Below are positions 44,296 to 56,100 of a stretch of DNA of 64,000 bases, one piece after another (the first letter of the stretch is position 1; the number at the start of each line of letters is the position of its first letter). The translations under genes and the position numbers were made by a program. Below the pieces are notes generated by a model that was not told the origin of the DNA, ran no database searches, and saw only the letters and a list, made by a program, of their open reading frames with translations. Origin of the DNA: Medicago truncatula (lineage: Eukaryota > Streptophyta > Magnoliopsida > Fabales > Fabaceae); NCBI RefSeq assembly GCF_003473485.1, contig NC_053043.1:14146001-14210000 (forward strand). Reading direction: 5' to 3'.

Positions 44296-44665
44296 ATTAG
44301 ATCTGTTCAACGAACTCCCACATGAAGATAGGACGGAATCCATGGAGTTTATTTTCCGTAAGCATGCTGATTTGTTGTATCGATTTCCTAACGGATTGAT
44401 CGAGGTAGGTGATGTTGGAATGTCAGATGACGATGTTTTTACATCCTCTCTACTGACTTCGGCACTTGAAGATGTTTACGTGAGGCTGTTTTCTGGTCGT
44501 AATCGCTATGTTTCTCTCACCAGTACTAATGTTCATGAACATTATGTTCAATACAATTTTATCTCTCTTGATGTATGTAGGCGAAACATAGAAGTTTTGT
44601 CTCTGATGGTTAAATATGTGCATGCCAATGATTTCTTGAGGAGAAATGAATTTTATAATGACTAA
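44296..44665 (+). pseudogene. Exonuclease-like fragment, copy P3
   Basis: Starts abruptly with LFNELPHEDRTESMEFIF, matching the middle of P1 and P2, and runs to ALEDVYVRLFSGR. There it has two extra codons (NR) and diverges after HEHYVQY. The 107-aa frame ends at 44665 in unrelated sequence. It lacks both the start and the end of the gene. Confidence 0.55.
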
Positions 44666-44794
44666 AACAAAACATCAAAGATCATATAAGCATCGTTATA
44701 TACACAATTTTTAGAATTTAAATATTTTTATAAACTTATACACTTGTACAATTCTCTTATGTCACTGAAAGGGTGAAGGTCCTAAAAATTCTTA

Positions 44795-45650
44795 CTAGGT
44801 GTCATTTAACTTGGACCCATTGAGGTATTGGTCCATGATGGACCAATTATTTCAACCATTAGATTGGATTATCTACAAAAGCTTATCATAGTCTATCAAC
44901 ATCAAATTTAACTCATCAACTCTCTCTCATTGCACTTTCTTCTTCCTTTGTCCAGAAAACCCATTTATAGCTGAAGGTGAGTTTCTTTCATTGATGATCT
45001 TTTGGCTATTGATTCACCGAAAAATAAATCTGTATGTAAAGCCAGCTTCACCAATTTTAATAATCTCAATTGTATGTAAATTTATACATTAATTGTCCAT
45101 TTCCCCTATTAACTTTTAGTTTTTTTTCTCTACCTCTGATTTTTTTCTCGTCCACAGAAACTTCGTTTTCTTTTATAAACATTTGACTCTTTGATTATTT
45201 CATTTTTATTTTATTCATAACATTGAACTAGCAGATTTACTATCCAGCTTACAAAGATTTTATCAGTTTATATAATGAAAGGTTATTCAAGAAATTAATG
45301 TTCAAATTTAAATTGACAAAATTCCAGCAAATCTGTAGTTTTTGTTAAGGATGCCGCAAGATACCAAAATGATTCATAACAAAGAAACTAAAATTTTAAT
45401 TTTTGGATTGAGCTTTTGTTAAGGTGAACCACTCGGTTAGGAGTGAAAAATTGAGAAGAAATGTTGTAGTTTTATTGCATAATTGGAGGAGAGAGAAGAG
45501 AGGTACAATGACAGAAGATAAAGTTGGAGTTTAAATTTATTATGAGTGAACCATGATAAAATTGGATAGGTACCATAATCAAACCGTTGAAAAAAATTGG
45601 TTCATGATGAACCAATATTTTGATGGGTCTATTCTATACGGAACCTTCTT
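44795..45650. mobile_element. Terminal-inverted-repeat DNA element
   Basis: The left arm near 44810-44880 (GGACCCATTGAGGTATTGGT) is inverted at 45560-45635 (complement AGACCCATCAAAATATTGGT). Each arm carries a near-palindrome: TTGGTCCATGATGGACCAA at the left, TTGGTTCATGATGAACCAA at the right. Exact ends and target duplication not resolved. No transposase. Confidence 0.6.
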
Positions 45651-45689
45651 ACTATATTATGCTAGCATGGCTCTCAACAACCCTATGTC

Positions 45690-45917
45690 CAGGGGCGGTT
45701 CTAAGGCCCGGCGACCCCAGGCACTCGCCCGAGCTCCGGGCCAAATTTTTTGTAATTTCTTGTGTAAATCCCTATGAATTTCTTATATAAACCCCTATAA
45801 ATTGGGCAATTTCTTTACACTTTTTATTATTTGCTTGCAATTTCTTATGTACGCCCTATAAATGTGTTGCAAATTTTTTTTTGCCCGAGCTTTACAATAT
45901 TCCTGGCTCCGCCACTG
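45690..45917. mobile_element. hAT-type MITE
   Basis: 228 bp beginning CAGGGGCGGTTCTAAGGC and ending CTGGCTCCGCCACTG. The 8-bp flanks CCTATGTC (45682-45689) and CTTATGTC (45918-45925) differ by one base. CAG-G-GGCGG ends with 8-bp duplications are typical of hAT elements. Confidence 0.82.
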
Positions 45918-45979
45918 CTTATGTCGGTGTTTAAATGGTGGAGAAGGGTTTATTTTTATTGTTCCTTAATTTGAGTGTT

Positions 45980-46143
45980 GGTGTTCATAAGTTGAATAGT
46001 GCAATTGAAAGGTAGTGTTTTGCCTATGCAAAAATAGTATAATAGCTTATTCACTTATATTGGTGTTCATAAGTTGAATAGTGCAATTGAAAGGTAGTGT
46101 TTTGCCTATTCAAAAATAGTATAATAGCTTATTCACTTATATT
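45980..46143. repeat. 82-bp tandem duplication
   Basis: Two adjacent copies starting GGTGTTCATAAGTTGAATAG at 45980 and 46062; they differ at only one position that I saw (TATGC against TATTC). Confidence 0.9.
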
Positions 46144-46383
46144 TATGTTTTTGAGATTAAAATTGTTTGCAAGATAATTTTCTATATAGACAAAACTTGA
46201 TACTACCTAAAGCCAGGGGATCCTGTGAGCTCTAGCCACTAGACCATTTGATAAAAAAAAAAAATTCTTCAGAAAATGACATGTTATGTTCTACATTTTT
46301 ATAGCATCATCTCTCTCCACTTGTCTTGATCTTTTAAAAACAATGAAAATCTCATAATTATTACGATAAATACATCATCACTA

Positions 46384-46490
46384 ATTAAATTATATTTGGA
46401 TTGAAGGTTTTGAAGGGGAGGGCTTACTTTTCTTTTTTAAATTATAAACATTATAAAATGTTTTTGAAAATAAACTACTTCATGAATAAC
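46384..46490. repeat. Half of a MITE related to the one in PRL1 intron 3
   Basis: Contains GGAGGGCTTACTTTTCTTTT and matches, on the opposite strand, the right half of the repeat at 56027-56205. It directly abuts the inverted PRL1 fragment. Confidence 0.65.
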
Positions 46491-46492
46491 TA

Positions 46493-47299
46493 CTTGAATA
46501 AGCTTGCCAAACACCTTTTTTCCCAACAAAAAGGAAGTCTAGTTTCATCGCAGCCGAACTGTGGACTACCAGGGCCCACTTCCCCCGGAACCGAGAGTTG
46601 AGACAAAAAAAAGAGACTGAAGACCATGCAACTGAAGTCTGAATGAATGATTAATGTAAACACATAACTGAAACCCTATCTGAGCGCTAAACTTCTAATA
46701 AAATGGTAAACGCAGAACTGAAACCATACAAGCTTCAACTAATACAAATGCCAGAAAACAGAAGGCAAAGATAATAACACACGGTAGCATCAGCTGAGCA
46801 TCTCTTTACTTCAATATTAATAAAGAATCAGATAGTTTCCTGTGAGATAAATCACAAAAGCAAGATCAATTTGTATTTGTTTGTTAGTTGTCTATAATTA
46901 ATATTCATGTTCAAGTTATACTGCTTCAAAGATATTGGTTAGACAAATATTCTTTTATAATAATTGACACATTTTCATTATTTGTTGTATTTGCAGCTCT
47001 CAACAGAAAACTATTATCAATGCAATGGCTGTCAATGAGGAGGGTGTTATGGTTACCGGAGGTATTGGCCTAGAATTTAATAAAGTTCTGTTGGAGATTT
47101 TGTTTGATACAATAAACTAATTTAATCCTTGTCCACTAATTTTCATGATCTTGTAACAAGGGATTAAATTCCCCATTATTTACTTGTCATATGGAATTTA
47201 ATTTTAAACTTTATTTTCCCTGTTTCAGGTGACAATGGCAGTATGTGGTTCTGGGATTGGAAGAGTGGTCACAATTTCCTGCAATCTCAAACAATTGTA
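46493..47299 (+). pseudogene. Inverted partial copy of PRL1 (exons 15-16 with introns)
   Basis: Aligns with 50423-51252 on the opposite strand: part of PRL1 intron 14, exon 15 at about 46997-47061 (STQQ-less start, then MQWLSMRR in a shadow frame; in the true frame [20 protein letters not shown]), intron 15, and exon 16 from GTGACAATGGCAGTATGTGG at about 47229. Copying ends within exon 16 at ACAATTGTA. One base change turns CCAGCAATC into CCTGCAATC. Since introns are retained, it arose by DNA duplication, not retroposition. With the real gene it forms a large inverted repeat. Confidence 0.9.
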
Positions 47300-47603
47300 T
47301 TTCATTAGCTTTGCAATTTGGTTTAGTGTATAAAATACAGAACCCACAAAACACAAGCAAAAAGAAAAAAGAAAGAATTTTGTCAGTCTATGCTTTTGTG
47401 ACATTGTTTGTCTAATTTTCTGTGTATCCGTTCATTCAAGCAAAGTTTTTGGTGTAGTTTAAGGGTTAGGCAGGAAACTTATAGTCTAAAATGTGACTAC
47501 CTTTTTACTTCAACGATTTTCTTTTTACGTTATGTGTAAGTTTTAATTTCTTTTTAACATATTATGGAAAATAAAATAAAATCATTTATTTGTTATGAAT
47601 ATA

Positions 47604-47835
47604 ATAAGTGGATGTCCAGAAACCCTTGTATTTATCTGTTAAGTGACAACATATTACTTTTCTTTTAAGTCACATCTATTTGTACTTATCCTTACTTAAC
47701 TTTTGAGTCATATCATTGTACTTCTCTATAAATAGAGACCACATGTAACATAATTGTACACCACAAGAGAATATTGTTTCTCTCTTCTTCTTTACTTCTC
47801 TTTATTCTTGTTCTTATTTTAATAGTTTCATAACA
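47604..47835 (+). mobile_element. Possible copia-type LTR
   Basis: TATAAATAGAGACCACATG at about 47730, then a pyrimidine-rich stretch and an end at TTTCATAACA followed by CGCTCTAACAC. This layout (TATA box, short leader, CA end, then A-A-C-A-C-G) resembles copia LTR ends. The start is uncertain and no second LTR was seen. Confidence 0.4.
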
Positions 47836-49998
47836 CGCTCTAACACAATTTCATCAATTGAAATTAGTGTCTTATAGATACAATAAATCATTATTATGTG
47901 AATGATATTATATTATTGTGTTTACTTATTTCATATACAATCCTAAAGTATTGCATAAGGATTGATCTCATATTATAAAATATTATGTAGTTCTTGAAGA
48001 ACTCAATATTATTCTATGTGAATTCCGGAAGAATTTAAAAGCGTGGTTCCTGAAGAACTCACTATTATTCTTTGTGAATTCTGAAGAATTCTAAAGTCTA
48101 ATTATCGAAAAAATCAATATTATTATCTGTTAATCCGAGAAGAATTCATCAAAAGAATTACATCCCTGAAAGATGACTTGGAGGATTAATTTTATTGTTT
48201 AAATTTGTTGTAAAGAACTTAAAAAGCTAATATTTATTCTTCATGAATAATTCTCAGGAATTGAACAGTGATGCATCCTTGGAGTATTGCACATAGAATT
48301 GATTTGATTGTGTGTAATTATCAAGAACTTAAAAATTCAATTTTTATTATCCATGAATTACTGGAAGAATTCAACCGTGATACGTCTATGCAGGATTGCA
48401 TAAAATATTGATTTGATTGTGTATAGTTCCTCAGGAGAGCTTCTAAACACAATTTTTATTCTCTGAAAATTACAAAAGAACACAATAATGATGCATATCT
48501 CAAGCAGATTGCGCAGTAATTGATTTGGTTGTGATTGTTGTTAATATGTCACGCTTAAATATTTTTGTGAAAATATAGAAAATTATTTATTTTTCCGTTA
48601 CATGATTTTGTTTGGTCAAGTTTCGGTTACATGGTTTAATGTATCAATATGTATTGCGTAGGTGGTATTTTTTATAACAGCAATATTACTTTTTTGGAAA
48701 TAACAAACTGATACAAAAACATAATGTAACTAATTTAATTTTTCTTCTAATTATATGGCTCATATTATTTGTTTTATATAACCAATAGCAATATCATATC
48801 ATGGTTATGATAATTAATTTAGTTGATATTACTATATAATAATAGGTCATAAAATAATTTAGTTGATATTACTATATAATAATAGGTCATAAAATTCCAT
48901 TAGTATAAACTTGTATCAGTTGGGTTGGGAAATTAATGTCATATTAAAGATTTTAATGATACGATCATATTTCTATTATATGGATTAAATCATGCAAGAT
49001 TGTTTCCTTATTCTTAGATAATTAAAGTTTGGTAATGATTTTCTTCTTTTTTATTGCATAAGAGTTCTAGAATGCTTGAATCACAGGCTAAGCACAAACT
49101 CTTCTCTACATAATTTTTGAAAATATCTTCTATGAATTGATGTTCTCTTATGTACTTCTAAATCCTTCAAGATTATTTATTATCTCGTAAATATTATATG
49201 TTAGATATGTATATTTTCTTATGAAATAAATTTATTTGATCTTGATCTTACATATAATATAAGTTTTAGAGATGTCAAACTTTAAAAAAATGTATATATA
49301 TATTCTATTGATAATTTGTGCTGCCTAACTACTCACGTGAGAAATTTGATGATTTATAAAATCTTATTTGTTGGAAAAATTTTGTGTTTAACTTTTTCTC
49401 TATCTATGCTAATGCAAAAGATAAATAAAGATTTTATAATATTTATTGTATAGCTTCACTTTGACATAATATTTTTTGTTCATTATTGTTTCAAATAGAC
49501 AAAAACAAATGAAACACATAATGTTGTAAACCGGAAGTTTACAAATCATGTTTCAAATTTCAAATGGATTAGCACAATTGAATCATATATTATTGTAAAC
49601 TTGAAGTTTACATATTATATTATTAGTGCAATGGAAGCAAATATTATTGTAAACCAGAAGTTTACAAATCGTTGGCAAGACAGGTTGGGTTATCCTGAAT
49701 CTATTATGTGCATAAACTATTTGAAAAAATGGATATATATATTGAAGAGTCAGAAGATTCTTCAATCTAGTAACTATTATATGTTACTAGTTTCCATATA
49801 AAGTTGTCAATTTAAAAGAATGAGTTCCTCACTTACTTATATAAGGTGCTATTTAAATTAATACAGGAGTCACATAAATCACTTGGATACTCACAGCTAG
49901 AAGTTTGTGAGATTATTATGTCAACAAACTTGGAGATTCATTCTTTAGACGTCTAAAGTTAATTGTATGATTAATACTATTGGCAGTACAATGGTACA
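47836..49998 (+). mobile_element. Decayed Ty1-copia internal region
   Basis: At 49601-49801 a plus-strand frame reads FTNRWQDRLGYPESIMCINY, matching the gag-pre-integrase block (x-L-W-H-x-R-L-G-H-P-x-x-x-x-x). The rest is AT-rich and broken; recurring GAAGAATT and CTGAAGAACTC motifs at 48000-48500 look like a repetitive leader. A 40-bp direct repeat lies near 48812-48892. It fills the space between the two PRL1 arms. Confidence 0.55.
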
Positions 49999-50118
49999 AA
50001 AAAGATGAGAAAAGTATGTTACAAAGAGAAGTGTGACTAAATAATTGTACATCAAGACCTCCAAGTAACAGAACATCTAATCAAAATGTGCATTACACGA
50101 CCGAATAGGACCGCGTAA

Positions 50119-53100
50119 CTAGAATCGACGGATGTCTTTAGGAGGCCTGAAGTTGAGGGGATGTGTTTCTGGAGTGGCATTGTCATCTTCTTTCCACATT
50201 TTTATGGTCTTGTCTGCTTCACATGATATAAGCCTCGTGCCCGTGACATCATAGGTTAAAGCATAAATACCAGCTTCACTGTCCAGTGAACCTGTAAGAG
50301 GGAAGGTTGGGGAAAGCGGAAAACAGATAACAGTCATTATATATGTATATCAATCATGTGCATAACAGCCAACTAGCATCAAACTGAGCATGTAAAAGCA
50401 GTCAAATATGCATACCAGGTTGTACAATTGTTTGAGATTGCTGGAAATTGTGACCACTCTTCCAATCCCAGAACCACATACTGCCATTGTCACCTGAAAC
50501 AGGGAAAATAAAGTTTAAAATTAAATTCCATATGACAAGTAAAGAATGGGGATTTTAATCCCTTGTTACAAGATCATGAAAATTAGGGGACAAGGATTAA
50601 TTTAATTTATTCCATCAAACATAATCCCCAACAGAACTTTATTAAGTTCTAGGCCAATACCTCCGGTAACCATAACACCCTCCTCATTGACAGCCATTGC
50701 ATTGATAATAGTTTTCTGTTGAGAGCTGCACATACAATAAATAATGAAAATGTGTCAATTATTATAAAAGAATATTTGTCTAACCAATATCTTTGAAACA
50801 GTATAACTTGAACATGAATATTAATTATAGACGACTAACAAACAAATACAAATTGATCTTGCTTTTGTGATTTATCTCACAGGAAACTATCTGATTCTTT
50901 ATTAATATTGAAGTAAAGAGATGCTCAGCTGATGATATCCATTTTCTATGTGTATACCGCGTTTATTATCTTGCCTTCTCTGTTTTCTGGCATTTGTATT
51001 AGTTGCATCTTGTATCGTTTCAGTTCTGTGTTTACCATTTTGTTAAAAGTTTAGCGCTCAGATAGGGTTTTCAGTTATGTGTTTACATTAATCATTAATT
51101 CAGACTTCAGTTGCATGGTCTTCAGTCTCTTTTTTTTTTGTCTCAACTCTCGGTTCCTAGGGGAAGAGGGCCCTGGTAATCCACAGTTCGGCTGGGATGA
51201 AACTAGACTTCCTTTTTGTCGGAAAAAAAGGTGCTCGGCAAGCTTACTCAAGTTATCATTTGTGTTAGCACATCATCTCACCAAGGGCAAGGCTCTTTCT
51301 ACCTCCATAGTCACAGTTTGTGATCCAAGCTAAAAATGTGTGGTCCATATCAAATTCTCAATGGCTCACACCCTCGTTTAGCTTGACGGGGGAGAAATGG
51401 AGTATAGAGATGCTATGTTGATATTCATCTTCCAACAAGTTCACTTTTGTTTATTCGCTAGCCTTCTCTGTTTTCTAGCATTTGCACTAGTTGCAGCTTG
51501 TATATTTTCCGTTTTATGTTTATTAGTTTTATTAGAAGCTTAGCTTATTCTAAAATATTTTAATCTGTAACTAACTCAAAGCAACTCAGTTAGTTACAGT
51601 TATTTAGCAGCGTAGTATCTACAATCTATATATATCTTAGACTACTGCAATTTTTTCTTCCGATTAATTTCAGCAACATTTTACAATTACAGTCCACTTT
51701 CATTTTTCTCTCTTCTACCATAAAAGGTAAACCTAATAGTCAATGTTCCCCATAACCACACAAGTTTGATAAGAATAAGTTTATGAACTCACAGCATATT
51801 GTGACAAAATTCTCCTTTTGGAAGGGTGAACTTTTTAATATTATCAGCTGATGCAGATGCAAAAGCTTGCCTGCAGCCAACAAAGAAGAAAAGGTGAGAC
51901 TGAGAAGACAAATCGAATAACATATTTAAATAATATTAACAAACAATTCAACCGTAGTTAAATAGTTAATCGTTCTACAAGTAACAATCAACTGATATTG
52001 AACACATACTCTTTAGGATGCTGAGCCATTGCTCGAACAGACTTTTTATGGTTTGTAAGAGTTGACATTGTTTTACCTGCATGAACGCATTGTGTGTAAG
52101 ATTGGTGCAAAACACATTCAGGAACTAAATTCAAGTGCATATATAATCACCAGCAGAAAGAAAGAAAAACAAGTTACAAGAAAAACAACAATAAATTACC
52201 ATATCTAAGGTCCCACATCTTGATTGTAGAATCGTGAGAACCAGTGACAACTTGAGGGTCCTATTAACAAAAATGAGCAAAATAAGGCTCCCCAGAGAAT
52301 GGAAAAAATAAGGTTTAAAAGTATAAAACTATATTAAGACATATTTCAAAGCCGCATTTGAATAATGAAGTCTGAGTACACATTTATCATATCAAAGAAC
52401 TTGTAGTGGAACTAAGCCACTCAGATAACCCTACATGCCATTATTACAGATATTTATATGTCAGAGGACAGAACTAGGGACACGTAGATTACTGACCATA
52501 CAATATTAGGATTACCAATATTAAAAAATATAGACAACAGGAAAAGAATCTACGTACCGTTGGCCGTGTAAACACAGAGCAGACAGTGTTCTCATGACCT
52601 GAAAGAGCATGAATCTGCATTTTACTGCGTATGTCCCAGACCTGAAAATTTAGTATCATCAAAGTATAGTGTCACATTTCTACTTCCATAATAATATATT
52701 TGTTTTTTAAAAATTGAAATAGATGCGCCGAAAGTATTGCATCCATCTAAATCTAAATATACCATCAATTAACTATATCAACAATGTCCATACCCGGCAG
52801 ACAGAATCACGTCCTCCAGTCAGTAAAATGTCAATTGTGGGATGAATAGCCAAGCAATAAACACCACTCAGATGACCGTGATAAGACCTAATAACCTAAA
52901 TAAAACAATATAACATGCTTTAGTGGCCAGATATATTCAATAGAGTTCCGTAATTGCTGAAATATTCACCAGAAAAACAAATACTGTAGGAATTTTACCT
53001 TATTCTGTTCAAGATCCCAACATTTAACTTGTTTATCATCACCAGCAGAAAACATGTAGGTATGTTTGTGGCTAATAGCAAGGCCTGTAGAGAAAGCACG

Positions 53101-56100
53101 GTGTTAATACTAACCCAGTTCACAATAGCTGCCACAACTATTAAATAATTATATCTTGGCTCCTCACCTCTTACTTGTTCAATGTGACCTGTTAATGTGA
53201 GCTTTAAAACACCACTTGCCAAGTCCCATATCTGCCCAAATGAACAACTTAGCAAAAACAAAAAACACCCAAAGCTTTGAATAGGACAGAAAAAAAATTA
53301 TAAACTCGGCATGAATAAGTTAATTAACTATTTCAAAGTTCCTAGCTTCAGTTTAGAGCAAATATTGAGTCAATATTTATAATAGATAATTGACATGATG
53401 TGTATGGATAACTCTAGGAAAATAATATATATCCTTTCAAAAACAAAAACAAAACAACAAAAAACTCAAGGAAAAGAATACAGAGAAATTTAACTTCTAA
53501 TATTTAACAAAAAATTGCAGCAATTTAAAACTTGAATCTGAAATTAATTAACAAAAGGTATAAGCATAGCGAAGCCACGCACAAGCCAAACATACATCGT
53601 GCATGGCTTGGGTCACTGCACTAGTTGCTTAAAAAGGACGGTTGTTTTAGATTAAATTGCAAATAAAGAAACACACAGAATGAACAATTCAACATGGGTC
53701 CCATGTTTACCATCTTATCTACATGCCTTCTCATAACAAGAAACAATGACATACATTTTGTGAACAAATACCTTGATAGTTCGATCTGCAGAACCAGTAG
53801 CAAACCATGTATTACTGGGATCAACTGCAACAGATCTCACCCATCCTAAGTGACCACTGATGACCTACAGAAAATAACTAATGGTTATATTTCTGAGCTA
53901 AAAATATATCAGAAGTATTACAATTTAAAAGGATATCAGAAAAATTATGTGTGCTAGACCTGATTAGAATGAACGAATTAAGCCATTAGCAAACACACAA
54001 ACCATTATTTTGATATAATGTCAGCCTATGAATAGCCAAGCTTTAAAATTGAAATTTGTGGTGTTGAGTAGAACCTGTAAAGCATTACCAGTTCTATGTT
54101 TTAAATGGATTTTAAAATTGATTCTTTTTTACTGTATAGTGGATGCCAATGTAGATCTCTTTCTCATTATTAACCAGCACAAAATTTTGCTAAGCCCCTA
54201 CAAACAATAAGATAATGATCCAAATCCAGCAGATGAATGGAAATTATGAAAGTAATTAATCCAAGGTATCCTTGCACTTATGGTAAGAAAATGGGGCTAT
54301 AGGAAGGTGGAATTAAACAGGTCCTTCGTCTAAACTACTGGCTAGTGTACCAAACATCCCCAACTAACATTGGTTTTGGTTCACAGAATCTGAGAATGAA
54401 AAAGAACAAACCTAATACCATCATCGATCATCTTTTTTTTTTAATGGAAAATGTTAGTATGTTAATTTTCATGTTAGTTTTTTTCTCCCCAGAACTTGAA
54501 CACTGGACCTCCAACTCCTTAACCCTTAGCTCAAACCAGTTGAGCTACCCGTCCCCCCAACCACTCATCTATCATTAAATAGTTAAAGAAGTGGTCAAGT
54601 AGTTCTCACCCTGTAGTTTTTCCATGGTGCATGCCACACAGGTCGTGGCCATTTACTTGGCATTCTTTCCATCAAAGCGGATGTTGAGAAATTCCTGTAA
54701 TATTTCGAAACTACAAAAGTTTAGTCAAAAAGGTCAAACCAACAAAATGTCAATCCTAAATATATTCAAATTGAGTAAAAAAAACAGATGATAGTGTGCA
54801 GAACCAACAAAATGCGCATAAAAATAAGCTATTAAATATAGAGGCATCGAGAGAAAGCCAGAACCTTTCAGATGAGCCAGAGGTAGAAACAACTACTGTA
54901 TTTTTGCCCTGAAAACCAAGACCATTCCTGTAAATAAACATAACATAAGAACCAATCAATCAAGCACCCTTAACAGCTGCTCAAAAACTTTGCATGCTGC
55001 ATGTAACACAATCTATGTTTATTTGGAACCTATTATGGCTTTCCTTTCTACAACAGAACGGAATAGTAATGAAAAGTGAATTCAAGATATTGTATTAAAA
55101 TCTTCTTTTTGGTGTAAAATATTGTATCAAAATCTATGAATTTTCAAAAAACATCAAAACACAATAAAAGATAAATGGAACATAATATTTCCCTATGCAT
55201 GAAATACTTTTATATTTTTCTTTTGAAAATAAAATTTCACACCTTAGCAAATTTTCCTCAACTTCTGCAATCTTTTCTCGTGTTTACATCATAACAGTTT
55301 TATAAAATATTGAAAGCCAAATAGGCTCTTCAAAAATATTTCATAATACTGAACATAACAGGATTTATTATTAAGCTTTTGCAAGCAGAACGTATGATTC
55401 AAATCACAACTGTTAGGCAAAAATCATATAACTATGACCAAATCAGATTATTCATGAGCAAAAGATTGTTCCTAGCCAAAATGTGTACAAGTTAAAGAAA
55501 AAATATTCTTACGTAGCAGTGGATGGCATAGATGGACCAACAACCAAAGCATTGTGGGCCCCTCCTTTCTGGAGATCCTTGGAATCTCCTGGACCTGTCG
55601 TTATAATACATAAAAACACTCTCTCAAATCCAATCTATGTTGTTATAATACTCAAATTAAAATTATACTCTCTCAAATCCAATCTATGTTGTTATAATAC
55701 TCAAATTAAAATTATATTAATCATAACATTCTTTTATCATTCTCTGTAAAAACACTCTCTCAAACCAGGTGCAAAATTTCTCTCTATTTTCCTCTCCTGC
55801 TCTCCCCCCATATCCCTCCCCTCACCTCCAAACTCTCAAACAGAGCCTCCAGGTCTGCAAAAGCCTATACACATTACCCTCAAAAGTTAAAACAAAGTTT
55901 CCATAAACCAATATAAATAACACTTACTCTCCTACAAATTCAAATCCCAAAAAGGAAAAACACAACAATATTACAGGCAGGCTTACTGATGTAATACAAA
56001 TAATGGCAATATAACAAGAAACTAAGGGTCCATTTGGGAGGGGGTTTTGGAGGGCTAAGTCTATATCTTGAAATATAATTGATATTTAAAAAAATAAAAA

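Noticed and set aside
44062-44343. 93-codon minus-strand frame
   Set aside because: Produced by the GAGCTTGATGCTC tandem array and the LTR-P3 junction.
46210-46262. tRNA-like stretch with GGTCTAGTGGCTAG on the minus strand next to an A-run
   Set aside because: Only the A-box part is present and the A-run is on the wrong side for a SINE tail; too little to call.
46888-47073. Open frame of 61 codons on the plus strand
   Set aside because: It covers the inverted PRL1 intron and exon 15 in a different frame; not a separate gene.
51079-51333. 84-codon plus-strand frame
   Set aside because: Runs antisense across PRL1 intron 14; no family features.
54470-54560. Possible tRNA gene (A- and B-box-like sequences)
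   Set aside because: Boxes are followed by a tail-like T-run on the sense-opposite strand and no cloverleaf arms pair; it is a SINE. The same applies to 28897-29084, 35395-35533 and 58213-58326.
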